Positions 39,801 through 51,278 of a stretch of 64,000 nucleotides of DNA are shown piece by piece (position 1 is the stretch's first letter; each line of letters begins with the position of its first letter). Origin of the DNA: Dioscorea cayenensis subsp. rotundata (lineage: Eukaryota; Streptophyta; Magnoliopsida; Dioscoreales; Dioscoreaceae). The notes beneath the pieces were generated by a model. The model had not been told where the DNA came from. It saw nothing but the letters and a program-made list of their open reading frames with translations, and ran no database searches. The position numbers were made by a program, and so were the translations under genes. Where the stretch lies: contig NC_052483.1 of NCBI RefSeq assembly GCF_009730915.1, positions 372,001 through 436,000 on the forward strand, read 5' to 3'.

Positions 39801-40741
39801 CTACTAGGCTGCATACAGCATAGGGAGGTCACTCTATCAACCTCGACACAATTCAGGGTCTGATTCTAAGATGCCGGACACATCGACCCTGGCCAGGTCT
39901 GCTGTCATGTTTCAACCATATTAGGATTTTGTGCGTCTGTATTCATTAAATTGACCTCTTCTTTTTAACTCTTCTTTGAGCTTCATAAGAGTGTATTTTT
40001 TTATTTTTAATTTATTTTTTTATTAAAGAGGAGCTCAAGAAGTTATTCATAAATGTGCAGTGGCTTCGAGCATTACTTTCCACGAGGACAAAGTTGAAAG
40101 CTGGAGATGATTGGCTGGCCTATGCTATTGAGCAACCGGAGCCACTTATACATTTTGCTCTCTGCTCGGGAAACTATTCTGATCCTGCGGTAAATATCTA
40201 GGCAATATGCATTTTAGTATTGCCCTTCGGGTGATTTCTTTCTTCCTGTTTTAATCTAAGTGGTTTATCACTTTAAAAGAAAAAAAAAAACTTGTACAAT
40301 ATCTTGGTTGTGTAGTTGTTATGCTACAGTATCACAAGGGTATAGAGCTCGGCGTTAAGTATGAGAAGGACATATCCATACCTTTAACATATATTAACGA
40401 GCAATGTACGTATTCCTTCATTTCAGGTTAGGATATATTCCTCAAGGAGATTGTACCAACAACTTGAAATGGCAAAAGTGGAGTATATTCGTGCAACTGT
40501 TGGCATTCGGAAGGAGCAGAAGATCCTACTGCCAAAGATTATAGACTCTTTTGCTAAAGATAAAGGATTGTGTTTGCCAAACTTGCTAGATATGATCCAA
40601 TTTTATCTTCCAGAGACTCTGCGAATGGTGATGCAAAGATGCCAACAAGGGAAATCTCAGAAGATCATTGAATGGGTTCCTCATAACCCCAGCTTCAGAT
40701 ATTTACTGTCAAGGGAATCGGCGCTTCCTCAGGTGCATTGA
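36856..40741 (+). CDS. Leucine-zipper (MIP1-type) DUF547 protein
   Basis: Coding exons 36856-36948, 37287-37364, 37725-37841, 38324-38769, 38877-39285, 39450-39549, 39651-39710, 39808-39896, 40061-40189 and 40427-40741, about 610 codons. The N-terminal coiled coil (IQQLEKHLKDQFMVRRALEK; LTKELIREIAVLEFEVMYLE) matches the ternary-complex-factor MIP1 leucine zipper. The C-terminal DUF547 domain includes EKLAFWINIHNALMMHAYLD, GIPQN, YAIEQPEPLIHFALCSGNYS and EWVPHN. Molecular function is unknown; the family was named for interaction with MADS proteins. Three frame breaks lie in mononucleotide runs: CCC 38910-38912, GGG 39823-39825 and CCC 39887-39889. Removing one base from each gives a total length divisible by three, and conserved sequence continues on both sides. 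An alternative ATG three bases downstream is equally possible. Confidence 0.92.
40248..40280 (+). repeat. LINE 3'-tail-like motif inside a DUF547 intron
   Basis: TTTTAATCTAAGTGGTTTAT, then CACTTTAAAAGA with a poly-A end, shares the TTTAAT...GTGGTTTATC layout of the LINE terminus at 46294-46328. Confidence 0.4.
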
Positions 40742-41053
40742 AAGTTGATACTGGGGCGCCTTGGATTGTTCTACCCCAAAAAAAAAAATATAAAGTATAC
40801 ACGTTGCTGACTGATGCTAAGATATGACAAGATATGGTACTGTGGTGACCATATCTGGACATATCTTGACTAGTTGTATGTAATGTAGTTGTACTGGATC
40901 TTAGTTTGCAGTACTAATGAAAATCTGATGCATAAAAGAAAGAGTAGCAATGCATTTTTTTAATAATAATAATAATAATAATATTAATATTAATGGAGTG
41001 CGCATTACCCAGAACGAATTTGGATAAAAGAAATAAAATAAAGAATTAGTCAA
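40742..41053. other. Convergent spacer between the DUF547 and MIZ1-like genes
   Basis: Holds both 3' untranslated regions and an (ATA/ATT)n run near 40961-40992. No gene. Confidence 0.6.
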
Positions 41054-41656
41054 TTAGCCACGGAGAAAGAAGAAGCTGATCTCGGGTCCGAGGCAACCGG
41101 TTGGATCCACGAGATGGTACGACTCAGAGTCCGGGGAGCCTATCACTCGCTCAAAACTCCCACGCATGTACATGAAGGCACAAGCAGTGGGACCCGCCGT
41201 CGCCGAGTCTAGTTTTGGGGGGAGCAACAACCCGGCACCCGTGGACACCGGCCGCACTGCCTCTAGTGCCCACATGTCAGCCTTCGTAGCCGCTCTGCGT
41301 CTCCCGTACCCGGTTTTGCTCCCATTGCAGCGAACCATCCACGACGGCTCGTCCAGCAACGAGCCACCTCGAGAGTGCTCGGCGGAGCATTCGAACGTTA
41401 TGCGGCAGACGCCCTCGAGATCACAGGAGGGTAGGTCGATGAGCAGCAGAGGAGGGTCCGGAGATAACGGTTTTTGGAGGCAAAGCCTTAGCCTGTTGTC
41501 TTCGACGGAGCCCCATGGACAGAGGATGGTGCCAACCACTGTGGGGGGGGATTCACGAGAGAAGAGAAGGGGAATGACGGGCCCACATGGCTGCAGCACC
41601 GTATCTGTCACCCAAGACACCAGGTCCCACCATGATGTTACTACGCTGTCTGCCAT
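41054..41656 (-). CDS. MIZ1-like DUF617 protein
   Basis: Single-exon, 200-codon intact frame. The plant-specific DUF617 (MIZU-KUSSEI) domain fills most of it: VVGTILCPWGSVEDNRLRLC at the start, PPLLLIDLPS, then LLDEPSWMVRCNGSKTGY, FMYMRGSFERVIGSPDSESY and a C-terminal HLVDPTGCLGPEISFFFLRG, the characteristic end of the family. MIZ1 of Arabidopsis is an ER-associated protein needed for root hydrotropism; other members are uncharacterised. The leader before the domain (about 37 residues) is shorter than in most members. A trinucleotide (ATT/ACT)n run lies just upstream at 41669-41716. Family assignment is firm; orthology to MIZ1 itself is not shown. Confidence 0.87.
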   Translation of the reverse strand: MADSVVTSWWDLVSWVTDTVLQPCGPVIPLLFSRESPPTVVGTILCPWGSVEDNRLRLCLQKPLSPDPPLLLIDLPSCDLEGVCRITFECSAEHSRGGSLLDEPSWMVRCNGSKTGYGRRRAATKADMWALEAVRPVSTGAGLLLPPKLDSATAGPTACAFMYMRGSFERVIGSPDSESYHLVDPTGCLGPEISFFFLRG

Positions 41657-42745
41657 TTTTTCTTCCTATTACTATTATTATTATTACTATTACTATTACT
41701 ATTACTACTACTATTAGCACCTTGCTATTAAACTACAAATTACTTTTTCCCAGATACATTTGTAATCTGAAAGCAACAAACAGAAGATTTGATTCGTCCC
41801 GCTGCCGCTGAGAAGGCCGAGGATCAGGTTTGTTACTATGCCTGGTGTTTACCCGTTCTACAATCTGTTTGTTCAGTTATAGGCCTGGGATAATATTTTA
41901 TGAAAATTTAATTAAATTCCACACACAAGAGAGACAACAACTATAGCAACAAGTTAAAAAAATCAAATCAAAAACACAATATAATTTAAAAAAATTTAAT
42001 ATACAATGAAGAAATTTTTTTATTAAAAATATTAATTCTAAAAAAATAAGATAAATAAATAAATAAATAAAAATGATGCCATCATAACACCTTAATATAA
42101 AAACTTTAAAAAAATAATTAAAAAAATATCTTTTATTCAAAAAAATAATAATTTAATTACATTAAATTATTCCTTATAACTTCTTGTGATTACTGCACAA
42201 TTTTTTAGTTGAAGAAAAAAAAAAATTGTTTTTAGATAGTGAAACATAATCACTTTTTGTGATATAGTAATGTTTTAATTTTTAAATAGCAACCCTTGCG
42301 CATCAAACAAATCCATAATCTTTCGAATTTTTTTACGGCTTAACTTGGAACAGTAAAAACAAAAGTATAACCAAGTTAGATATTTTGTCTGGTAACTCAT
42401 GAAAAGAACCGTTGATTATTGGCAGCTTGGGGTTCCATTAATCCTTCAAGTCCATTGATTGATAAGAATAGTTAGCTTGGGGTGCCATTATTATAAGGCA
42501 TATGCGCGTCCGATCCAATAACGGGGGCAATGTGGTTGGATCCCAAGTTCCAACCAATAGGAATATAGGATACTTCTCACATCTGATCAGGCAGAGCACG
42601 CTCACTTCTTTTCTAATCTCTCCTGAGTCCTGATATAACATCAAGTATCAACCACAAACACAGTTATACAATACAATACAATACAATCCAATCCCAGAGA
42701 AGCCAAGCAACACACACAGAGACAGAGACAGAGAATTTGTGAACG
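41657..42745. other. Divergent promoter region between the MIZ1-like gene and PDV2
   Basis: The two genes are head to head about 1.1 kb apart. The spacer has a trinucleotide repeat (41669-41716), (AAAT)n runs near 42050-42070 and AT-rich DNA. GC rises toward PDV2, whose leader probably begins near 42600. A CTTGGGGTTCCATTA-type phrase occurs twice (about 42427 and 42476). Confidence 0.5.
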
Positions 42746-44326
42746 ATGGAGGCGGAGGAGATCGGCAGGGTGCTTGGTCGATCTTCGGATCTCCGTTCCA
42801 AGTTCAACGAGTGCATTCGTAGCCGTAAAGGAGGCGAAGAAGAGGAAGAGAGCATCATCGGCATCCGCGACGCTTTTGAGTCGTTAGACCAGCAGCTCAA
42901 TGCCTTGCAGGTCTCTCTTTCTCTCTCCTTGTTTCCTTGCTAAATATTTTAAGACCCAAAATTTGAGACTTACCTGGCTATGAATTTCGTAGAAATTTCA
43001 CATATTCAGTACTTTCAGTCACTGAGAGTTCAGTACTGAGGATTGAGGTGAGCGAACTCGCAACCACTACTAATTGGGATCTTTTGTTTGCTTCCTTCCA
43101 CAAGGAAATATTATATTTGGGCTATTGTCTTTTTGGTTTTTAATTTTTATATATAATGACATAAATTGGTATTTGGTAGTAATTTTTCTTCTGCGCTTAT
43201 CCTTATTCAAAAACAATCCCTTCGTCCATGCTATGTCTTATTGCTGCATGTCTTTTAAGTTAATAACGCTACTATCTGGTTTGTGATGTAAATGATCAAA
43301 TTATTCTAAACAATTCTGCTGTTTGTTATTCTTGTTTGAAGATGCAAGTACTGATCTAGTATGAATATCTTTAACCTCAATCAATCTTGTGAATACTTTG
43401 CATCCAATCTGATTCTGGTCCCTTCAGCTATTCTCTTCACGCTTGTACGTGATAATCATGTATTTCATGTTTCTGCTTGAATCCCAGCAACTGGCATTGG
43501 ATTCAAAGCTGAATTTCTATATTGAATAGTCTTATACTTTTAATGCTCAATCGAGTACTATTGTGCTTAACTGAAGAATCAGAATGATACATAACTAATC
43601 CTTATCACTACAGTCTTCTAGTGTAACCTCTTGAAACTTGAAAGTGGTATCCTCTCATGTATACAGGCACTGCGACAACAACAAATACATGAGAGAGAAG
43701 CAGCACTTGCCCAGATTGATAGCAGCTGCTTGGCATTGCTTAATAAACTCAAGGAATACAGAGGGGAAGAGGAGTTGGAGCTTATTCATGAGGTTTCAAT
43801 CTTTGCTGGAGAAATCTTTGAACATCATGATGACCTCCTCCTACCACCATGCCCAAGGCATCTTCCAGACTCTATGTTGGATGGCATCTTTGCTTCTCAC
43901 CTCTTGTGTAGATCCAAGCTCTTGCAAACTGGGCTCGCTGTTGGTCACACTGATGATACCAAGAAGAGCATTGATGAATCAGAGAAGAGGCAGAGTGCTC
44001 AGCCTCTTGGAAGTAATGGAATTGGAATTGGAATTGGAATTGTGGGATTTGTGACTAGGTCAGTTATTGCAATTGTTGGTCTTGTGTCTATTCTGAATTT
44101 AACTGGTTTCAAGCCTTGTCATAATATCTGGGAAAGAACCATTAAGGCACTGCAGCAATTCAAATTCTCAGCCGCAGTTCAACGGAGACGAATTTCAATG
44201 AAGTGCCCTCCTGGTAAAGTTTTGGTGATTGAAGATGGAAAACCACGCTGTATGGTGAAAGAGCGAGTTGAGATACCATTTGAAGTGGATCTTAAGACTC
44301 CAAATGTTACTTATGGTTTTGGATGA
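42746..44326 (+). CDS. PDV2: Plastid division protein PDV2
   Basis: Exons 42746-42910 and 43667-44326 encode 274 residues with an intact frame. The N-terminal cytosolic part has EEIGRVLGRSSDLRSKFNEC and a coiled coil (residues about 40-90). A single transmembrane segment lies at about 175-200 (GIVGFVTRSVIAIVGLVSIL). The intermembrane-space tail carries CPPGKVLVIEDGKPRCMVKE, then RVEIPF, and ends VTYGFG with the terminal glycine required for interaction with ARC6. In the outer chloroplast envelope PDV2 recruits the dynamin ARC5/DRP5B to the division ring, and its dosage sets division rate. A 6-bp repeat (GGAATT x4, about 44019-44042) gives the GIGIGIGI run at the membrane entry. The start is supported by conserved N-terminal sequence. 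Confidence 0.96.
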
Positions 44327-45574
44327 ATAATGGATACCATCTCATAATAAGGTGAGCTTCTTTATTTGTTGTTGGTAAAGAAAATTTCTTTTTTTTTTAT
44401 GCTTCTAACTGTGCAGTGCAATGGGCAATTTGATATGATCATTGTGGGATCAGTTTAGGCATTCTTGGCAGCTGTGAACATTTATCCTAGTAAATCTGGT
44501 GGGAACATAGATTACTGCAGGTATGGACAACAAGAGAGGATGACCGGGCAGGAATTCTTATTAGTTGGTTGATTTTTATTGTTAGTTTGCAAAAAAACAG
44601 GGAAATATCTGATCAACGTTGTTCAGTAAGAAAAGTGCATGTTTTTCTGTTCGAGTCTATCACCATTAATTTGTCGAGGAAGCTGTATTGGTTCCCCATC
44701 GATCTTCTCAATAGCAATACGGGTTTTATAACTATTCATATATTTGAAAGAGCTGCCGGTACAAGTTTCTCAATTGTTGCACTTCACCTGATGATCTGAT
44801 CGCCATTAAACAGATTGCTCCTAATTTTATCAGGATTAATTTCTGAACTTTATTTCATGTGTATATATATACTATATCCTATGAAATGTGTAAATTCAGT
44901 CCTAAGCTAAGCATATGAAGTGTGAGTTTGTTCACATTTTCTTCCTTTCTTTTCAATGAATGTTGTGGTTTATATATATATATATATTATTTTAATAAAA
45001 AGAAGGCTGTTCACACTTTCTTGAGAGAATCTGGGCGATCACTTGCATCCATGCATGTGGATGAATACTTCCCCAAATTAGATTGATGATTCATCTTCCA
45101 AACATAGAACTTCAGGCTGCCATTGATGATTCTCTGTGAGAACCACTTCCCAGATCAGATATCATCTGCTCTTATAATTTTAAACCTTTCAGCCAATTGC
45201 ATGTGGATTAATTTTTGAAAAGATGAATAAACCACTTCAATTAAAAAAGAAATTGCATATAATTGATGTGCTAAAGAGAAAATTGAGAAAAAAAAAAAAT
45301 ATATAATATAATTTGAATCGACAAAATTAATAATAGTTAGCATAAGCAACTGTTGATAATTAAAAAACTCTGGTTAGCAAAATTGGGAGAAGGTGCAAGG
45401 TTTACTGTAAATTTTGTTTTGGTAAAGATTGGAAAATTTTGATTTTTTTAATAAGTTAAAATTTAGATTTTTTGTAAAAGATTTTCAGGCTAAACCCTGC
45501 CCTAGTAAATAAAAATTTTCTTCTTATTATTATTTTTATACTAGAGAAACGCTTGAATGTGTTGATGGTAATAC
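44327..45574. other. PDV2 3' region and spacer
   Basis: Includes the PDV2 3' untranslated region and AT-rich DNA, with a TA run near 44971-44988. A minus-oriented LINE-tail motif is annotated separately. No further gene. Confidence 0.6.
45209..45250 (-). repeat. LINE 3'-tail-like motif
   Basis: The minus strand shows TTTTTTAATTGAAGTGGTTT, then ATTCATCTTTTCAAAAA, one of the best matches to the LINE terminus at 46294-46328, without any LINE coding region. Confidence 0.5.
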
Positions 45575-45583
45575 CATCAGGGT
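45575..45583. repeat. Left target-site duplication of the LINE (CATCAGGGT)
   Basis: CATCAGGGT is repeated exactly at 46329-46337 directly after the LINE tail, so these nine bases are the insertion-site duplication. Confidence 0.75.
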
Positions 45584-46328
45584 GCATCAAAATTCTCCCT
45601 CTTTTATTGGCTTGCGGGAGAGGATAAAATTCTCACCCTTACAAACCTGTTTAAAAAAGGGTGCATCAATCTTAACATTTCTGATACTTGCGTCCTCTGT
45701 CACAACGCTTCTGAAAATCTAAACCACCTTTTTTCTTAGTTGTGTTTTCTCTAAACGCATTTGGGCTTTTTCTCCCGAGCTTTTAGACTTTAACTCTACT
45801 CCAGATCGATCCACTGTACTCTGGACAACATGGCTATCATCCCTTACTTCTCAGCACCGGATTCCCTGCGATCTTATCTCCCGAGCTATCCCTTTGGAAT
45901 ATCTGGATGAAAAGAAATTCGTATTTTTTCATTCGAATGCTTTTACTGCATTACAATATTATTTTTTAAGACTGCTAACATGCTTATCTCTTGGTTCCAA
46001 AGCAGTATGGAGATAAGACCAGACATCATCTAAATGAAGCTTTCAGCAAAATCACGCTCGACTCAACTTCATGCTAGAGAATCTCTACTCTTGGCGATCA
46101 TGACACTCTGGTCTTTGCCCTGGAGTAGGCGTTCACGTTGTTTGTCTAGCGGGGCTGAGATGTCTGTTGACACCTCCCGTCTCGCTTAGTTTCTTTTTCC
46201 CAGTTTTGTTTTTTTCTTCTTCTTTCTCTCCTCACCCCGGTGAGTTGACTTTTTATTGCTCTCAGCTTTTATTTTTGTCCTGCTGTTTTTCCTTTAATAA
46301 ATTTATGATTTATCCACTTTTATCAAAA
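45584..46328 (+). mobile_element. 5'-truncated LINE with zf-RVT remnant
   Basis: The 745-bp insert contains the C-terminal zinc finger of plant non-LTR reverse transcriptase ORF2 (SDTCVLCHNASENLNHLF, then in the next frame LSCVFSKRIWAF). A WNIWMKRNS-type segment follows near 45895-45920, then a T-rich 3' untranslated end TTTAATAAATTTATGATTTA, TCCACTTTTATCAAAA. A frameshift lies in the T run near 45733. Exact 9-bp duplications (CATCAGGGT) flank it. Only the last part of a full-length LINE is present, as is usual for incomplete target-primed reverse transcription. Dead as assembled. Confidence 0.85.
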
Positions 46329-46340
46329 CATCAGGGTAAC

Positions 46341-47355
46341 CGTTTTATGTACGAAAAATGATTTTATATTTCCTTAACCAGAGAACCCTCAAATGTCACC
46401 ATCATTGTCATAAAAAGTTAAAAACTCTTTGGATGTATCGGAACATATATATATATATATATAAACTTTTTTCCCCTTGCTATGTAGTCGTCTTTGAAAA
46501 CTGATGATCTCATCCATGATGCACTTACACTAGCATTGTCTTGATCTCTTTTATAAAATACCAATTTCGTCAATGGAAGAAAATCAGGGAAGAGAAATCA
46601 ATTTGTAACTGAACTATATAATATATGCATTCTAATCCGGGTAGTTAGATGGAAGCCTTCTTAAGAAAGTCATGTTGTTTCCTTTGATTAATAATACAGA
46701 CTTCCTATAATGACTTTCGACATAAATCTTTGCAAAGTTGTATTGTTCTCCTTCTTGTGGACCTGCTTATCTTTTAATATATTTATAATTTATTTATTTA
46801 AAAATAAATAAATTGTAAACTAGAACTATATGAATAAATTTGGAAAACCATTAATGGATAAGAATATAACGTGATATAAACTATGTTTATGTACATATTT
46901 GAGGTTATATTCAGTCCATTAATTTTTTTTTTTTAAATAAAATGAATAAATCACAGATTTATTAGAAAAGAAAAAAAATAACAGTGAACAACATGTCCAA
47001 AAGAAAATTAAAGAACCCCTCATCACTTGATCCAGTCAGGTCGGGGCATATAGAATTGTATCGGTTAATTAATTAAATATTAGGGGTATGTTCATTGAAT
47101 CAGTAATTAAAAGAAGAAGTGGAGCACCGAGCGAGCACATGGTTTCTGTCTGGTTCAAAATCTGTGTGCCAGGCAATAAAATTATCTGGTCGACCTTTCG
47201 TGACATCTGTTGGTCACGACTCACGAGGGACCTTTTGCCCCCAAGGTCATCTCAAGGCCATTTCCTTCCTTTAAGCAACTCTCATTCATTCCCATATACT
47301 TCCAAAATTTGCACATTTATGTTACCATTCTTATCATGATTCATGCCCATGCCCA
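46341..47355. other. Spacer upstream of the phytoglobin gene
   Basis: AT-rich, with a (TA)n run near 46446-46462 and a minus-oriented LINE-tail motif (46929-46978). The last few hundred bases are the phytoglobin promoter. No coding sequence recognised. Confidence 0.55.
46929..46978 (-). repeat. LINE 3'-tail-like motif
   Basis: The minus strand shows TTTTCTAATAAATCTGTGAT, then TTATTCATTTTATTTAAAA, in the same layout as the LINE terminus at 46294-46328. Confidence 0.45.
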
Positions 47356-47363
47356 TGTGTGTC

Positions 47364-47371
47364 TATATAAA
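47364..47371 (+). promoter_or_regulatory. TATA box of the phytoglobin gene
   Basis: TATATAAA lies 77-84 bp upstream of the phytoglobin ATG (47448), leaving room for a short leader. Position and sequence fit a plant core promoter. Confidence 0.6.
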
Positions 47372-47447
47372 CAAACATTCAAATGCTCTTAACCCTGTCT
47401 GCGCACCAACATCAACAAGAGAAGAAGTATCAAGGAAAACAAATTAG

Positions 47448-48330
<883 letters not shown>

Positions 48331-48942
48331 TTACTTCAATTAGGATTAATTTCACCCGTGGTTTGGCATTGTATTTCTAATTTTGTATCCTCAAAATAAA
48401 CGCTGTGAATAAATGATGGTTGTGAAATGCTTGAGATTTGACCAGTGATGCAGTCGCATATCATGTGCCACTGTCTCTTGTTTGACCCGCGCACTCATAC
48501 GTTTCTCTATGCTTGTTCTTTGGTTTTGAGCCGGAAAAAACTTGTTTGTCACTGATACCATATAGGACACCACGGATCAAATCAGGTGTGTTAGCCGGAA
48601 AGATAAATGGGTGTGACTACTCTTGTGGCGTGCCGCGTGCGAAAGAAAAAGCTGGCGCTGAACAGTTTTATCAAAGAAATTTAAATAAATAATTGTTTAT
48701 TACTTAACAGGAAGAAAGAATGCTTCACCCGGTCCGCTCAAAACCAACATGAGCAAAAAATCACGATGGAGCTAAGAAAAACAAGTGATTTTTAAATAGA
48801 AAAAAATTTAAAGTGATAATATCTCGTTAATTAGATAGATTGCAAAAAGACATAATAAACAAGCAGGTGAAAACTAAGGCACAATCCCACAAAATAAGCA
48901 AGCATAACATACAGTAGGCGGAGACTGGAGAGGCGACCTAAG
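48331..48942. other. Convergent spacer between phytoglobin and PR-1
   Basis: Tail-to-tail genes; contains their 3' untranslated regions. No other feature seen. Confidence 0.6.
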
Positions 48943-49528
48943 CTAGTAAGGGCTCTGGCCCTGCACATTTCCATGAGGGAAGTAGAGGCAGATGGTGAGC
49001 GTGGCCCCTTCTTTGGCGCAAGTGGCCTGTGCGCACCCAACCTGGGTGGTTTTTCCGCCAGACCACCTGTGTGTATGTGCCGCACTCGTGCCCTGCCTCG
49101 CATGTATTCTTGGCGTGGTTGTAATACTGTTTCTCATCCGCCCATGAGCCCACCACTTCCAAAGGGCTGGCCGGGTAGCTCGCCCAGGCCTGGTTTGCCC
49201 CGTACGGGCTGGAACCTAGATCTGCGAACTCACAACCTTTTTTGTCCCGCTGGTATCTGACGAACAGGCTCGCGTCCGAGTAAAGCTTCGGACTCCAACT
49301 CAGAGGTGCCACATTGACTGCCGCCCGGGCTTTGTTGTGGACCGTGAGGAACTGTTCTGTCGCGTTGGTAGCAGTTGTATTGGAAATAGGCTGAGCCGAG
49401 GGAATAGGGACTGAGGAGAGGAGGACGTGACGCGCGCCAGCCAGGCTCGTCATGGTCATCATGATGGCTGGAACCAGGAGGATCCAGTTCCAGCCTAGGA
49501 AGAGATGCTGTTGGTCAAGGGAGCTCAT
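48943..49528 (-). CDS. Pathogenesis-related protein 1 (CAP superfamily)
   Basis: Intronless gene of about 195 codons. A hydrophobic signal peptide (residues about 11-32, WNWILLVPAIMMTMTSLAGA) is followed by the CAP domain: FLTVHNKARAAVNVAPLSW, then CEF, SSPYGANQAWAS, YYNHAKNTCEAGHECGTYTQ, VVWRK, VGCAQATC and YFPHGNVQGQSPY at the end. PR-1 proteins are secreted to the apoplast, bind sterols and are defence markers. The frame breaks in an A5 run (49050-49054 on the plus strand as T5); the conserved C-terminus continues in the next frame to the stop at 48943. One extra base is the simplest explanation. Without it the signal peptide, all CAP motifs and the C-terminus are present. Confidence 0.9.
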
Positions 49529-50116
49529 GCCAATGCCTATGTAAACCGGAGCTCAGGATCAGTCAGGACCTGCTCAGTTCCACAGCTTGATAGAGGTGAA
49601 GAGTCAGCGAGCGAGCGAGCAAGCTTCCCTGCCTTAATAATAATTGATTATGGAGTCGGAGTGGCACTCCCCCGGACGGAAGTGCCTGTGAAATTTACCG
49701 ACACACTCCTCACACTCTGCGCAGCTGTAGCCTGTAGGCCCGGACCGTGTCTGTGTCACGTGATGAGATTGAGAGTGAGGTGAAAGGCATCCGAGAGCAT
49801 TAATGGGCTTGTCTCTCACTTTGTAGCGCCTTTACCGTGAAAATTGACGATCCGCTCCACGTGGAAGCAAGCAACTTTTTCGGCCTAGTGTTTCCAAAAC
49901 GCAATTAAACATGGCGGTAGACCAATACCTTCATGTGTCAAGGACCGTATCCCAAAAAAAGGCACTTGCTGGAGCGACCGGTCCCATATTTTTAATTTAA
50001 TTTTTCCCCGATCACCATCACCAGATAAAACTAAGCCATCAAACTGCACTGCCCTCGTGAACCGGGATTATAAACCTTGTTTATTGAACAATAGTGGAGT
50101 AGCTCTTGGCTTAAGT
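49529..50116. other. Upstream region of PR-1
   Basis: Contains the PR-1 leader and promoter on the minus strand. No confident TATA box or pathogen-response element is claimed. No gene. Confidence 0.45.
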
Positions 50117-50520
50117 TTACAAGTCCATAATGACGTGGGAGCGTGCAAGCAGTGTTGAGTTCCTCCATACAACCTGAGTGTAGTAGATGTCGCAGTTGTT
50201 GTTGCCTTCCCGGCAAAACGCACTCCTGCTGCTAGTAGCCTAGTACTGCTACTGCTTTGCATTCACCCACAACGCCACGACTTGGGACGTGGTAAATTGG
50301 TAATGGGGTCGCTGGCCCATACCTGGTTATGGGCCCCCATCATCCCCACCAACACGTCGCTCGGATGCTCACACCCTCTCAAGCGACGGCGCTGACTCGC
50401 GAAAAGCTATGCGTTCTTGCCGAGTGTTTTGCATTCAGGGTGAGGGGTGGACTCCGCACGGGCCTGGTTATGAGCCTTGAGGAACACCTCTGCCCTCGTC
50501 GCCTTTGTTGTGTTCGGCAT
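50117..50520 (-). pseudogene. Decayed tandem copy of PR-1
   Basis: Minus-strand translation shows ATRAEVFLKAHNQARAE, the first CAP motif, then in another frame PPLTLNAK and HNQVWAS. Near the end it reads VVALWVNAKQ and NCDIYYTQVVWRNS before a stop at 50117-50119. The pieces are in correct PR-1 order but separated by frameshifts and in-frame stops. No signal peptide is recognisable and the last cysteines are gone. It lies about 590 bp upstream of the PR-1 gene on the same strand, indicating an old local duplication. Confidence 0.85.
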
Positions 50521-51278
50521 GACCACCCGGGCCCACCAGTGAATCAGTGATGGTTCATGGTTGGAACTTGGAAGGAGACCCCCAAGTAATAAGGAATACA
50601 TGAAATAGCATACACCCAAAGAAGGGTGCCCATCCGTCCATCGCCTACGTCCTGACTCGAAGATAGTAAATAATTGGCAATAGAGCGCTGGCCGTTAGTA
50701 TGACCTGCGGTCATCTAAATAGTGTTTCGAACGCGCCATGGCCCATGACACTTCCCTACTTTTTATTTAAATTAAAACGCAAATATGCAACAAGATGAGC
50801 TCACAGGAAAAATTACAAATAGACAAGGAAAAGCGCAGATTTATGCGATCCATCAATGATCGGTGCAAAAGAAAGCCTCAGACCAAAATCAACCAAATCA
50901 TGACTTCATTTGAAGCCTCAACAAGAGAGACCATTAGCAAGCTGCATTGCATCTAGTTGTCATCACACACTGGCACAACGCCACCAATCAATCACTTAAT
51001 TTATGAGAATCTGAAGTTAAAAAGTTACTTTCCTCGAGAAAAGAGTCCTGGGGCCATCATAGAACAATGACAGATAAAATTTCCAAATGAAAGGCCCTCG
51101 CAGCAACGTAATTGTCAGAAACTAAAAACCTATGTACCCTCAGCAAGAAAGACATCACTGGACATATACAGGCACAACACAAAGATCACCAGATAATATA
51201 GAAAATGCACTTGGATGGAATTGGACTTGGGATACAGTTTAAATAAAAAAAGAAAGTAAATGAATGATCCACAACAGG
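50521..51278. other. Spacer between the PR-1 pseudogene and the hAT-like pseudogene
   Basis: Contains the former 3' untranslated region of the hAT-derived gene. No coding sequence recognised. Confidence 0.55.

Noticed and set aside
41166-41717. 183-codon frame ending in poly-Tyr
   Set aside because: Antisense of the MIZ1-like gene; the Tyr run is a trinucleotide microsatellite.
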